Positions 35,301 through 50,300 of a DNA stretch of 64,000 nucleotides are shown here, in pieces. Position 1 is the first letter of the stretch. Every line of letters starts with the position of its first letter. The position numbers and the translations under genes were made by a program. The notes beneath the pieces are model-generated. The model did not search any database and was not told the origin of the DNA. It saw only the letters and a program-made list of their open reading frames with translations. Origin of the DNA: Ephydatia muelleri. Taxonomy: Eukaryota > Porifera > Demospongiae > Spongillida > Spongillidae. The DNA lies in assembly GCA_013339895.1 (NCBI GenBank), contig JABACO010000019.1:6282768-6346767 (forward strand). The letters are read 5' to 3'.

Positions 35301-38300
35301 GATGAAGCTGAAATCAACTTTATCTCCAAGCTGTATAATGTGGCACATGAATTCAATGTGCACATCAGTGACGAAGACTTGGCACTGTACAAAATACTAT
35401 TCCCACAACTAAGGCACTTGAAGGTAAATCTCTTTTAATTGCATGCATTTGCTTAGTGAATCAATATTATGTTATCTTGTTTATAGAGTGCTCTAGTTCA
35501 AGCAGAGGCTACCAAGTCAGAAGGCACCCATCGCTTCTCTTCAGAGCTAAAATCTGAACTGATCAATTTGCTTCACCAAGGCACAGAATTTAAACAGATC
35601 ATTGAATCTCCTGCATTCATTGATGGAAATCAAGACCCTAACATCAGATGTGAGGAACTTTACCAGTACCAACTAAAGTTAAAGACTGTGACAACTAAAG
35701 CAAAACAGTACTTTGACTATTTCCAACTTCTTTCTACTATCCCTACTTCAAAAAGATACTAGTACGTTAAAACAAAATCATGTGGGTGCACACCAAATAT
35801 GCTATCTTTGTGTTTAGTGCAATGGATTCCATTTCACACTCTTGGACTCCTGATGAAGTATGCAAAGAACTTGCAAGCATTGAGCAATCACTTGGTGTGA
35901 GAAAAACACTATTTGAGGTTGTGAGGGAGTGGTCTGTTTTAGAGAAAGAGTGGAGTGACAGTCCTCTCAAGGCACTCAAGATTGAAACCCTTCAACAAAA
36001 AGCAAACACATTTGTCCACACAATTGATTATTTGGAAAGAAGTTAGGCATTTTTAAAATGTCATTACGAGTGTAATCTTATGGTCCACATCATCAGGTCT
36101 TCCTGCTACTGCTTTATTGACTGAAGTCAAGACAAAAATCCTGAGTTTTTTCTCGTGGCTTCCTACAGTGTTTTGTCTTCTCAATCCCAAGCTGAAGATG
36201 AGGCACTGGGAAACCCTTCAATGCTGCATTGGTGGCCAAATAGGAAAAGAGCCTAATGTCACCATACAGCAGCTGAACGAGCTGAAGGTAATGCATTGCA
36301 GCACTGCAATTGCATTCAGTGTACTTATCTTGAGGTACATGTATGTGAGTCCCTGGTGTTAATGAAACTTCTACACAGGCATTTGAGAGTCACTCAGTTA
36401 TAGCTGATGTATCAAATTCAGCCAACCATGAATCTGTTCTGGAAAATATGCTCAACAAGGTAAATGTTTATCCCATCTGCTGGGGTTTTATGTCTCTTTT
36501 CATTTATTGTTGTTGTTTACAGATTTCTCAGGAATGGATGTCAAAGGAATTTACTATGGTTACTTACAGTTGTAGTGCAGGGAGGCAGACGTACATTCTT
36601 GGCGGTATTGAAGACTTTTTGTCATCCTTGGAAGATGCCCTTACAACTTTAGCCACTATCAGGAGCTCAAAATATGTGGACCCTATCAAAGTATGTATTG
36701 CAGCAGAGTTCTCTATAAAAATAGAGGATGCCTTTTCATTTGTGGGATTGTACTTGTGCCTAGCATGCAGTACAAGACTGGGAGAGTCGTTTATCTATGC
36801 TGATGGAAGTGGTGGAAATATGGATGGTTTGTCAGAAGAATTGGATGTGCCTAGAAGAAATATTTGCTTCAATGGATCTGCAAAGGTAGGGATTTGAATA
36901 GATTTAAGAGATTACCTACTGTTGCAATGTTACCTACTGTTGGACCTTGGTCTGTGTATTTCTCCGGAAGTGTTAAGAGTGCACTCATTACATTTAGTTA
37001 TTGGGTTTTGTTACTTGATTCCAAAGGCAGCTCTCCAACGAAGCAAGACAGTTCCAGAGAGCTGACAAGGCTTGGAGGGATCTGATTCAGACTGCAGAAG
37101 ATAAAATTTCAGCTCTTAAATTTGGCTCAATTCCAGGTACAGAGATTTACTTTATGTATGAAAGTACTATACTTTGTTGCTACCTTCAGGTGTTTTGGAG
37201 TCATTTGAACTGTGCAATGCTCTGCTTGAACAAGTATTCAGGAGCCTTGAGGTATCTCAGTGGTGGCATCTCAATTACTACAGTTCTTTGGCATACATGT
37301 CTATTCAGGACTACCTTGAGACCAAGAGGCAGCTTTTCCCAAGGTTCTACTTCATCAGTGACAATGAACTTCTGGATATAATGTCTCACACTAGGAATCC
37401 ATTTGCTGTGCAGGTATATGTATATGTACACTGTATGTACTCGGGTTTGATGTACAGATACTATTTATATGCCAGCCATACTTAAGCAAACTGTTTGGTA
37501 ACGTTCGGTCTCTGGAATTTTCTGAGTCATCGACGTCAACAGCTCCTCAGGCACTGGCAGTGATATCTACTGAAGGAGAGAGACTGAAGCTTATCAAGTA
37601 AGCTGCACAGCGTGTTGCCATAACGGCATGTGATTCTCTGCATGTCTAGAGCCCTCCCAGCTCGTGGCAGCAGCGAGCAGTGGCTCAGCAGTTTGGAGAG
37701 TTTAGCAATGGACTCGGTCAAATGTGAAGTGAAGGAAGCACTGAGTGATTATAATCCATCGTGCAGGACCCAGTGGCTTCAAAAACATATAAGCCAAGCC
37801 ACACTCACAGCAGTAAGGATAGACAATATGCACTTATATATCTATAAAATTCTATTTCAAAACTCACTGCAACTAGTTTTGGTTATTAATACCCAATTCA
37901 GATACGTGTACAATGAAATTACGAGAAACATTCATGGTTAATTATAAACAAATGGAAATAATTAGAACTCTTCATAATCAAATGCCTGAAAGTTAAATCT
38001 TTGACCATCAGCATTAGCTAATTCATGTGTTTTGGCCATGTCACTGAAATGATGTTTATTATCATTCAAATCACTTAGTCTTAATAAAATGATTGTAATA
38101 TATTAATAACATGATTAAATTAAAACTTTAACAGTATGAACTATATGGTCGCTTAAACACATGTCTCATTCGTTGTGTTGCTACGGCCATATTAAGTAGG
38201 ATCCAGTCCTCGTAACTTTTTCCTGTGTTTATTCTTGGTGTAATTTTGCAACACACTAATAATATTTATTAGTAACAGTAGGATACTCAATAATAATAAT

Positions 38301-41300
38301 TGAATAGACATATGAACAGATTTCTGTTGTGCATCTATGACTGCTGTTGCAGTTCAGCATTGAAATGCTGCATGGAGATGCCCTGAACTGCCCATAGTTT
38401 TTGTGTTGTATGAATTGTATGCTTGCTCAAATTTAAAAACATAATTTAATTTGAAAGTTAAAATGATGAGCTCCATGGAAGTGACCTATCATATTCAACA
38501 GGTCTGATCTTTAAATAGACATAGCGTGTCTGTGATTTTGTTTATTATTGTTATTGTGTATTCATTTATATCATGATAATATTGGTACCGTAAGATGTAA
38601 CTTACCATACATAGATGTTTTAGTTCAAAATATAGTCATGCACAGTATATAAATTATTTGTTCATTATCATTACTTCACACATACATAATAAACATAACA
38701 ATACAAAAGTCATAAAAGGAATGAAATCGGTCTTAGAATGGGGAGGCTTTTGAGCCAGCAACTTATACATTGTGCTTTTATCAGTATGTATTGAGAATGC
38801 ATGTATATTGAATGGGTTGTATGTCACGTTTATTGCACTATATGCGTAATCCAACATTCATCAGGCCCAAGCCTTTTGCCCATCACTCGAATGCTACTTA
38901 TTCTTTATTTCAGGTAGAGCTCATTTGGACACACATGACAGAGGAATGTTTTCAAGGAAACTCTGCTTTAAGTGATGTTCTGAAGTTGTGGGTTGATTAT
39001 GTGGCCCAGTTGGCTCAATATGCCAAGGAAATGGAGAAATCCTTGACCAACCATTCTGTGCTGACATCTCTGCTGACACTGGATGTACACAGAAGAGATG
39101 TCATGCAGTCTCTTGTCACTAACAATGTTGCTTCACCTAAAGATTTCCACTGGCTCAGGTAATTGTTAATGAAAGTGTATTAGTATTGTGCTTGCAAAAA
39201 AAATTTGCAACTTGTAATGGCATCCCATTTGTATTTACTCCCTTCCCTTAACCTCCTCTCCCATCCCCAATATTTTAGGCAGCTACGCTTCTACTGGCAA
39301 AGTGAATCTGGAACCTGCATACTAAAGCAGTGTACAGCTGTGTTTCCATACGGCAATGAGTACCTGGGTTGCCCCGCACGACTGGTGGTCACACCCCTCT
39401 CTGAGAGATGCTACATGACTCTTACCAGTGCCCTCTATCTTCACTTTGGAGGTTCACCTGTAGGTCCTTCTGGAACAGGGAAGTCTGAAACAGTAAAAGA
39501 TTTGGCTAGGGTGAGTGACCTTCATTCCCCCTGCATATGATTAGTGTTGTTTTTTGCAAGAGCAGGCAATGGGGAAGTTGTGTATTGTCATCAATTGCTC
39601 TGAAGAGTTAAACCACAAGGTGCAGTGAATATTTTCTTATGGGTTGGTGGTCACCTACAATGGAATATGAAGTTTATGCTTCCTGTTACCAGATGATGGG
39701 CCGCTTTCATTCTGGGATGTGCCAGTCTGGTGTCTGGTGCTGTTTTGACGAATTCAACAGGATCAATGTTGAGGTGCTCTCGGTAATTGCTCAACAACTC
39801 GTCACCATCAAGGCAGCAAAGGATGGCTTATGCTCAAGGTTTTTTGTTTTTTTTTTTTGCAATAAATTGGTCGCTACTTTATTTGTTGTGGTTTAGATTC
39901 ATTTTTGAATGCAAGGAGATCAACATTGTGTCTTCCTGTGCTGCCTTTGTAACCATGAACCCAGGGTAAAGATGGTCTCTGGCTTGCATGTCTTATGTTC
40001 AATGTTGTTGCTTTGAAGGTATGCAGGACGCTTTGAACTACCTGACAATTTGAAGATGCTTTTCCGACCAATAGCTATGGTTGTGCCAGATACTGCAATT
40101 ATCACTGAAGTGCTGTTGCTTGCAAATGGGTTTACTACTGGATCTGTTTTGGCACCTAAGCTCACAAAGCTTTACCAACTGGCAGCCATACAACTTTCAC
40201 AACAGGTTTGTTGCTAGGAGAGATAAAGGTACAGGTATGACTTCTGCCTTATCTTGCAGCTTCATTATGATTTTGGTTTGCGTGCAATAAAGGCAGTCAT
40301 TGCATTAGCAGGAGATTATCTTCGAAATGATAGGTTGGTGTTGCGACAAATGAAATACATGTAGTGTGCATACTGCTTTAGACCCATGCCTGTGTGTGTG
40401 TGTTTCAAAGTACCACTTGTTCACATACATGTAGATGTGCTGAAGGTAGCAGCAAGCAACAATTAGAAATGGAGGCTATGCTTTTGTCATTGCAAAACTG
40501 CGATCAGCCAAGGTTGATTACTGAGGATGCACAGGTGATGAAGATATTGCTACATGACATATTTAGCATCAAGCAGGACAACCAAAATCAGCATACCAAA
40601 GTACTTGAGGTAGGTGAATGATATCTGCTAGGTATATTAAGTTTGATTTGAATAATGGGAGATGAATACAATACTGCAATATGTTTTAGCTCACTTTTAG
40701 CATATCTTTTTTTTTTCTCTCCCCCCCCCCAGCATTACCTTGAGGAAGCTATAAGGAGTGAACATCTTCAGGTTTGCAAATTCCAACTGGAGAAGTGTCT
40801 GCAACTGTACAGTACCACTCTTGTGAGGCATGGTGTAATGGCGCTTGGACCAACTGGAGGTGGAAAGAGCACTGCTTTCTATCTGCTGGCTAAGGCGCTT
40901 AATGCTGCATATGAACAGTACTACAATAAGTTGTCTGGTGATAACACCTTAAAGCAAACTACTGAGCAAGGCACTGCTACTGCAAATGTTCTGAAGGTAC
41001 AAGCATGCAGCCCATCCTGTGCATGCTGTGTGTGTATCTACACATTATTCTTTATGCACTATGGTTTGTTGCAGGTATCTGCTCCAAAAACATTGCTACA
41101 CTGCCAAGTGAAAAAAATCAATCCTAAATGCCTTACGATTGGAGAGCTGTATGGTTTTCAGGATGCACGCACTTTGGAATGGGTAGAAGGAGTACTTAGC
41201 AAGACAATTCGAAACTTCTTTATACAGAACCATACAGGAAAATCTCATTCCCAAAGCTGTCCCATCGTCGAAGATGTACCAAAGACCAGTTTATCTGATT

Positions 41301-44300
41301 GTACTGCAGCTGACACTGGCCTGCCATATCCACCGTGTGCGTCATTTGGCTGGAGATGGGCTATTCTAGATGGACCCATTGATCCTGAGTGGGTGGAGAA
41401 TCTAAATTCCACACTAGATGACTCCAAACTGTTGTGTCTTTCTAATGGTGAGAGAATTGAACTCGGAATTGGCACACGCATATTATTTGAGACAGATGAC
41501 TTATCACAAGCTTCTCCTGCCACCATCAGCCGCTGTGGTATAGTATTTATGGTATGTAGCAATCCATTGTTACATTCAAGATTTCATACTCTGTTCTTTC
41601 TATTTTTCCCTGGTATAGAACACCGCTGACCTTGGGTGGAAGCCATTTGTTCAGACCTGGCTGAATACGTTGCCACATATGGTGAGATGAGCATTTATGT
41701 GTGGTTTTCCACATTTATGTGCACGTTTTTGCTTCTGTATAGTTAAATGATGAAGCTAAAAAACACCTTCTGATGCTGTTTAATGCAAGCATGGATGAAG
41801 GTTTACTATTCTTGAAGCAACACACTGCTGAGTTGTCTTGTGCAAAGTCTGGCTTGGGTGCTGTCCACATGCTGTGCTGTATGCTGAAGTTGATGATGGA
41901 GCATGTGGAAAAAGAGGGGATATTGGAGCAGCTGTGCACTGCCGCTGCTGAAGCTTCTGTATTTGTGTCTGATGATGCTGCCAAAGATCTCTATAAACCT
42001 GCATTGGCTGGTATCTACATTCCAAATCGTCAGGCTCAAAAGATTTCAATGTCCTCAAAGAAGATTAATGTCACTGCTAACCAGTTACCAACCAATCCTC
42101 TGAAGAACCTTTTGAACAAGCTGTTTGTGTTTGCCTTTACGTGGTCATTTGGAGGTAACTTTGAGTTGAATGATGATGCTGATCATGACAATGGTGGCAA
42201 AGCTATTGTACGTGGAGGAACAACTGCTGCAGCAAAATTTGATGCTTTTGTGCACAGAATATTTAACCCCAACACAACTGGTGTTCAACTTCCAAGCTCG
42301 TCTGACCTCATCTATTCTTACTATGTTGATGTTTCAAGTTGCACATTTGCACCATGGGAGAAGCTTTATCAGAACTCTCTGAAGCATAATAAGTCAGCTT
42401 TCAGCCATGAGCTATCCTTGCCATCATTTCTTATAGAAGCTGACCTAAAGATGCTTTGTGCTGATGAAGTAGGGTTTGTGCCCACAGTGGACTCATTAAG
42501 ACTCACCTTCTTCATGGCTCTGCTTCTAAATTCAGGGCACAGTGTGCTACTTTCTGGAAGGCAAGGAGTTGGAAAAACCAAGACAATGAATAGATTCATC
42601 GAACTAATTACTTCAGGCTACAGTTCAGAAATATTATCAAAAGTCCTTAACATAAAGACACAGTTAGCATCTGCAGCACACAACAGAGACGAATTCATGA
42701 CTGAAACAGCCAAATTACATTTTTCTTTAAGGACTCAGCCACTTCATATCCATTCATTGGTCGAAAAAACATCAAAGAAAGGAAAGCTGATGGCCAATGG
42801 AAATACTGTAAGCATAAATGGATGATATAGCTGTGCTATTAATTACCCTATACGCAGATGTTGCTGTGTCTTGATGATATGCATATGACCATGGCTGACA
42901 AGTATGGTAGCTTCCCCTGCATGGAGTTGCTTAGGCAGCTCCTTCAAGAACAAGGGTGGTATGAAAGGAAATCACTTAATTGGAAGGTAAGGATCTGCAC
43001 CAAGGCGCTCCTCTTGGTGGAAGATATCTATTGGGAACTGATCAAATGAAATTACTGACTCATTGCTAGGCCATAAAGGGAGTTTCTATTCTTGGAACAA
43101 CAGGATTCAGGCACTCCAGTATGAAGAATGAACGATTACTTGGGAGATTTTGGTATGTGTAGCACTTCTTCCGAGGGTAATTTTACCTATATTCCTCATT
43201 TTAGCACTCTTTGTTACTCGGAACCATCTGTGCAGACTCTATCTCGCATATATTCTGCCTTTATTAGCAATTATTTCACAAGCAACAGGTTTCATTCAGA
43301 CATACTGGAAATGGTGCCCCAGCTTGTCTCTGCACTCATATATGTGTACAAGAAGATCCACTCTACACTCCTCCCCACTCCTCAGTCCCCACAGCTCTTG
43401 TTCACCACACATGACCTATCCAAGGTGCACATATTAACTGATGAGCTGTTGTCACACCACTATTCAATACAACTATATGTCTCTCTACAGGCATTTTCTG
43501 GCTTGATTCGTATACATCCAAGGGACTTTCCCTCTAAGGATTGCATTATTCATTTAATGAGTCATGAGTTGTTCAGAGTATTCAGTGACCGTTGCTTGAC
43601 ACCAGAGAGAGATGTGTTTGTGGAAATTCTCTCAGATAGTATCAGAATTTATTTTCAGGTGAGAAAAATGTGCCAATGTATGAAAACGGATATTATATGG
43701 AGCTATGCTTCTTCCCCCCTCCCCTCGAAACACACACACATGCACAGAAATCAGTATTGCCCGATAATATCAAAAATGAACTCTTATTGTATGAAGAATT
43801 CTCGAAACCAGGCAAGAAATACACACCAGTCAGCAAGTTGAAGGGTCTCAAAAAGTATTTTGAAAAACTACAATATCAGTGGAATAGTACTGAAGACAAG
43901 GTATACAAGCATAATATCTGATAAATGTATATTATATCCAAGGATTGGACCACATCATTTCTTTATCTTAGAACATCCACCTCAAGTTCTTTCCCCTTGC
44001 TTGTGAGCATGTAGTCAGAGCAGTTAGAGTACTACAGCAGGCTGGAGGGCATTTAGTAATGGTAAGGTACACCTTGACTTCAAGCATATTCATACAATAC
44101 ATCATGTATGTATTGTATGTGTGCCCTTGTGTATATGTATGTTTGGTATGTGCGTATATTTTCCTTTTTACACATGTACATGCTATATGTGCATGGGGTA
44201 TACATACTTGTCTTATACTCACATGGTGGTATTTATTGTAGTGTGTGGTACAGAATAAATACTTATCCTTGTAACTATTGTATTACTCACAGCTTGGCTT

Positions 44301-47300
44301 AGCTGGTGTTGGAAGACGGAGCTGTATTCAACTGGCCTGTCGTATTACCCATTGCCAGTACCATCACATATCCATGGGCAATAAATTGGAATACAAGGAG
44401 CAGTTGAAGGCAATCCTGATGGATTGTGGTGTTAAGGGAGAGCAGTGCACCCTTCTAGTGGTTGCTAAGGGTGACCAGGAGCAAGATGATTTACTCCATG
44501 ATCTCCACGAGTTGGTTGTGTGTGGAGAGGTGCAGGGTCTATTTAATATTGACGAAGTAGAGAATATCGTGAGCCAAATGATTGACTCAAACACTGCATC
44601 ATGGAAGTCATTCACTAAGGTGAGTTTAAGTTGGATATATTGTTCTCAGTTTGTTTTCCAAACAATTTGATTTTTGTGTAGAGAGTGCGGCAGAACCTCC
44701 ATGTTGTGCTGTGTTGCAGTCCTGCAAGTCAGGAGCTAGAAAGGCTGTGCAGCACGTACCCTGGTCTCATTACCCGTTCAACTGTTAATGTGTATGATGA
44801 CTGGCCTACAAAAGCTTTGCTCAAGGTGGCTTTGAAGCAGCTAAGCTGTTGCCACTTGGCACAGGAACAATTTGTTCCGAAGGTAATGAATGGATACAGT
44901 TATGTACAGTGCAACATCAACATAGGAATGTTGGAGAGAAGCTAATTTATCTGATATCCAGATCTGGTTGGATAGGGAGACCCCTCCACACCAAAAATAA
45001 AAAATAAATAAAAAGGAGCGCCTCATTGCATAGTATACGACCTTTAAGCTCTGGATATTTATTTGGCAAATGAAACCAAACATTTACTGGTAAACTGCTT
45101 ATTAAGCTAATAAGCATCACTGCAGCCTTAGAGTATCTGGTCCAGTCATCACCTTGATTCTTATTTAGCCATAATGATGCATTACATATCAAATCAGGAT
45201 TTGATTCAGATGTACAACATAGCTTCCAATAGTTATTTTGTGGAGCAATGCAATAGATAGGTATTTAAACAACTTCAAATTTCAGGACACTCAGAGTGCA
45301 ATAGCTACAGCTGCTGTCAAGATCCATGAACTTGTTTGCTCTGAAACCAGAAAACTGTTGAATCAATCAGGCTATTCGTTTTATGTGACACCCTCAAGTT
45401 TTATTCATTTTTTAAAAGTCATGTGTGAAACATTAAAGACTGAGCAATCAAAAATTTTTAAATCTTGGTAAGTTTCAGTGCTGACACGTACGTGCATATT
45501 GCATCACAGTTGGTTTCTTAAGCCAACATTTGGAGGCTGGAATTGACCATCTGAGCAAAGCAGATCAAAGAATTTTTGCCATGAAAGTTGAATTGGAACA
45601 GCTCCAGCCAGAAGTGCAGCTGAAAGCTAAGGTTTTACCCCCGATGCATGTACAGTTGCAGCATATGTGTTACATCCCTGCATGCATATTTCAGGACGTA
45701 GAAGCATTACTACTGCAGTTGACTAAAGAGCAGCAGGGGATGAATCAACTCAAGGCAACAGTAGAACAAGAACGCAGCAGTTTTGCAAAAGAATCACAGA
45801 TTGTCACAGATATGGCTGCTGTAAGCTTTTAGATAGCACCTGCATTTTGGCACATCTGTATGAATTTCCCCTAGACTGTTGAAAGTGATCTTCAAACTGT
45901 ACTGCCAGCCTTAATAGAAGCAGAAAGGGGGCTCAGCATTCTTAAGAAAGCTGATTTTGTGGAAATAAGGTACACCGTTAGAATACTTGCTGGGTTCATC
46001 ATGTATAACATCATTGCCAGGTCTTACACCACTCCACCTACTATGGTGACGTATGTAATGGGTGCCGTGTGTGTGCTACTTCAAGAGCCCACTGACTGGA
46101 ACTCTGTGAAGCTCCTGATGTCAGATTATGGCAGCCTTATGAAAAGGCTAAGCTCTTTTGACAAAGACCACGTGTCTGATAAGGTATGTTTATATGTTCA
46201 ACACTGTACTTGTATCTCTGTGCCTTTTTCATGCGCATCGTAGGTTTTATCTAAGCTAAAAAAGTACACACAGGAGGAAAGCTTTACACCTGGTAGTGTT
46301 TCACACTATTCTGTGGCATGCAAGTCATTTTGCGAGTGGGTTTTGGCTATTGAACGGTATGCTATTGCATACAAAATGGTGGAACCAAAGAGGAAGGCAT
46401 TTGAAGATGTCAAGCTCAAACTTAGGTCCATCAAAAGTCAGCTATTAACCAAAGAAGAACAAATGAAAACAGTATGAATTGGTAATAGTAATAATCTTTG
46501 CGTTGAGTTGCATATGGCTTGTTATCTTATAGTTAGAAGCAACTTTAAATCAGTTGCAAGAGTCATATGACGAGACTGACAGGGAAAGAAAAGAGTTGCA
46601 AGACAGATTTAATAATATATCAGTGAAGGTTGAAAGAGCACAAGTTTTGTCTGCATCACTTGGAGATGAACAAGTTTGTATGGTGCTGTTGGAATTTTCC
46701 TTTTTAAAAAAAAGTTTCTTAACAGAGACGCTGGAAAGAGACACTTCAAGACCTGCAACAGAAGAGTTTGTCCATATTTGGTGATGCTATCATCTTGTCT
46801 GCCTTCTTGGTTTATGGCGGTGGCTTTTCACACTCTCAACGCCAAAAGCTCCTAGCAGAATGGAAAGAAATTTGTTGCCAGGAGCATCTAAAGATGGGAA
46901 CGGGGTCTTCTATAGTGGGGAGACTTATTAATCCAGAGCTAGTAATAATTGACCTTTGTTTATAGGGCTGTAATTACATGTATTGTTCTTTAATAGATCC
47001 ACGAATGGCATGTCCATGGTCTTCCCAAGGATACCCATTCTATTGAGAATGGTACCATCATCATGAAATGTGATAAGTGGCCCCTGATTATAGATCCAGA
47101 AGGACAAGCAGCCAAGTCAGTGTCATGAACCTCATGTGCATAAATATGTGACCTATCCTTTTCCTGATTTTTAAGATGGCTTAAGAACTCTCTCAAAGAC
47201 TCAGGTCTTATCACAATTTCCTACTCAAACTTGCAAATTCAGAAGACACTTGAGCAGGCCATTCAAACAGGTGCACCAGTCCTTGTGGAGGTTAGTTAGT

Positions 47301-50300
47301 TATTGCATTCAAATAGAGACAGACCTTGACAAATGAGTCTCTAACACAGAATGTTCCAGAACATGTGAAGTCATTTATGGATCCATTCTTAGAGAAAAAG
47401 TTTACTTTACACCAAGGTCAGATGCTTCTTCAAGTGGGAAAGATGGAAATTGAGTACAACAAGTCATTCAGGCATGGCGTTATTCAGGACCCTCAAATTT
47501 TGTGTTGTAACTAGCCCTGTTTTTAGGTTGTTTCTGATCTGTAATCACACTACACCTCAGTTGGGCTCTGAGATCTGCAACAAAACCACCATTGTCAATT
47601 TCACCTCAACATTTGAAGGCCTTGAAGATCAATTACTGGGAGTTATTATCAGACTGGTATGCTTGAACTGGTTAGAATAAACCAACAAAAAACAGGTTTT
47701 ATCATACTTGAAGTTTAAAATAAAATGTACACATACTTTTCATTGTTGTCTTGTGGTGAATAAAATTTAAGTTTGCAATTTCTTTGTATAGGGTGTCTTG
47801 TATGATGGATGCACTTTGAGATTGATTACTTACTTTCACTAATATCCATGCAGAAAGAGCCAACACTTGAATCGCTGCACAACAAGTTACTCCTTACCAT
47901 GTGTGCTGATAAACGTCAGCTGAGTTCTCTTGAAGATGAAATGCTGCATATGGTACAAAGCATTTCTGGTGAGTTGATGTGGGAAAAAATGACACAAATC
48001 AGCTTCAATTATGATGTAGGCAACATTCTTGATGATGAGGAATTAATCTGTGCCCTGCAAGGAGTAAAGCAAGTTGCAATGGGTGCTAAAGAAAGAATAG
48101 AAGATGCACAAGAATCACAAAAGATGGTGGACAGTCACAGACAATACTTGCAGCCAGTATGTTTTTATTTGAGCGAGTGTGTTTGTGTGCATAGAAAAGA
48201 AATCCTATTTGTTTCTTTTCATTTCAGATTGCAACCAGGGGTTCCATTATATACTTTTCTCTGTTATCATTGAAAAGTCTGGACTCTGTTTACCAGTACT
48301 CTCTCAGTTGGTTTCTTAAGATCTTTTGTCATTGTATTCAAGATGTCCCCATGCTTGATAGCAGTCTTGGGGGAATGGCCAACGAAGCCCTCACTGAAGC
48401 ATGTGAAGTCCTCACATTCACTGTTTTCAAGGCTGTGGCTGTTGGGCTTTCATCTGTGCATTTCATTCCATTTGTTTTCAAATTGTGCTGTTCCATTAAA
48501 CTGCGTGGTGACAGCATATTAGGCTTACAACCCACCATTGCCATGCCTGAATGGACAGCCTTTCTGAAAGATACTAAAGACCTCAGTTTAGAAGCAGTTA
48601 ATCTACGTTTACATTCTTCGGCTGTACATGTAGGTACTGGAGGGCAATGTAATAAACAGTTGTTTTCTGATGCAAGCAATTCATCTGATTTTAACAAACC
48701 GAATGTCTTCCCAGAAGAGAAATGGAATGCAGCTCTTTGGCTGGAGTGCTTTCTTAACTGCTTTGCAAATCTTATAAAAGAGTTGTCAGATAATGTCAGA
48801 AGTTCCTTACTAGATTATCACAACTTTTGGGAGATCCTTTTGAAGAAACCCTACTTTGTACAGCTATCAAAGTTTCAGCAATTAATCCTTCTTCGGCACC
48901 TTGCTCCGGAGTACCTACTGACATTTGTGAAGCAATTCATCAGTAGTGAGCTTGGCAAGGAGTATAACTCTAAACCTTTGATTAACTTGAAAGAAATATT
49001 CGAACGCACTGACAATGCCACTCCAGTGATGTTCATACTGACTCCAGGTACCTTTTTTGTGTGTCCATCTTTGCCACTTCAGCATTCCCTGCGTAGGTGC
49101 AGACCCTAGCACAGCCCTGCATGAACTGGCTCAGGAGGTCTTAGGAAGCTCAGAGCCAGTGAGGTCAGTATCACTTGGACAAGGCCAAGAACAAAGAGCA
49201 GAGAAAACCATACAGATATGCAGCCAAATTGGAGCATGGGCATTTCTACAGAACTGTCACCTTGCTAAGTCATGGTTACCACAGTTGGAAACTATTTGCA
49301 AAAGGTGAGCATATGACCCAAAAGCTGTACAGACTGCTATGGCATGTGTGCTCAACGTTTCCCTCAGTTTGCACACATCTCCAGTACACTCAACCTTTCG
49401 TCTTTACTTAAGTACTATCCCTACGTCTGGAATTTCACCCAGTATCATCCGGTCTTCTATCAAGGTATTCCATAGGCTGATATTACAGTACACTGACTCT
49501 GAAACGATGTCATCAAACAGGTGATGCTGGAGCCACCATCATCCACAAGGTCGGCACTGAAGCAGCTGCTTTGTACATCTGGGATTGCAGTGGTGAGTCG
49601 GGAGACCTTTGAGAACACACTGCCACACTCTGATTGGAAGCAATTGGTGTTTGGCCTATGCTACTTTCATTCTGTGGTCAAAACAAAAACTGCATTTCAA
49701 AGCTCATGTTGGAGTTTGCCTCATGAGTTCACCAATTCTGACTTGCAGGTAAACATATATTTTTGCATTGATAGCTTACATGTATGTATCTGCATTATCC
49801 TCACTTAGGTATCACTCCTGTTGTTGCAATCTCTACTTCCTGACATATCAGGAACTCCTTGGGCAGCCATTGAATATATAGTCGGGGATATGGTTTATGG
49901 TGGAAGGACAACCACTCCATTTGAGCTAATGCACCTTAAAGCACTACTGCGAAGATTTTGTGACTACAAACTGCTTCCTGTGAACATCACAGCATGCTTG
50001 GAGGTAAATTTATTATTTCCTTTACTTGATTTTATTTCTACTTTATAATTCTGCAGCCCAGTACAAGTTATGGGACATTGTGCACCTTTATTGATCACTT
50101 ACCTGAAGATGACAGTCCATCAGCATTAGGAACTGATTCAGCATTGTGCACAACTGCCCCTTCAGTGCAGTTTCAACAGATGTTCTTGCAGTTGGAGACA
50201 AAATCATCTAGTGCATTTCAGCGGTATATGCACACTCACACATATTTGTGTCAGCTGTATGATAAGGATAGCTGGGCATACCTATTATAATAATACAGAT

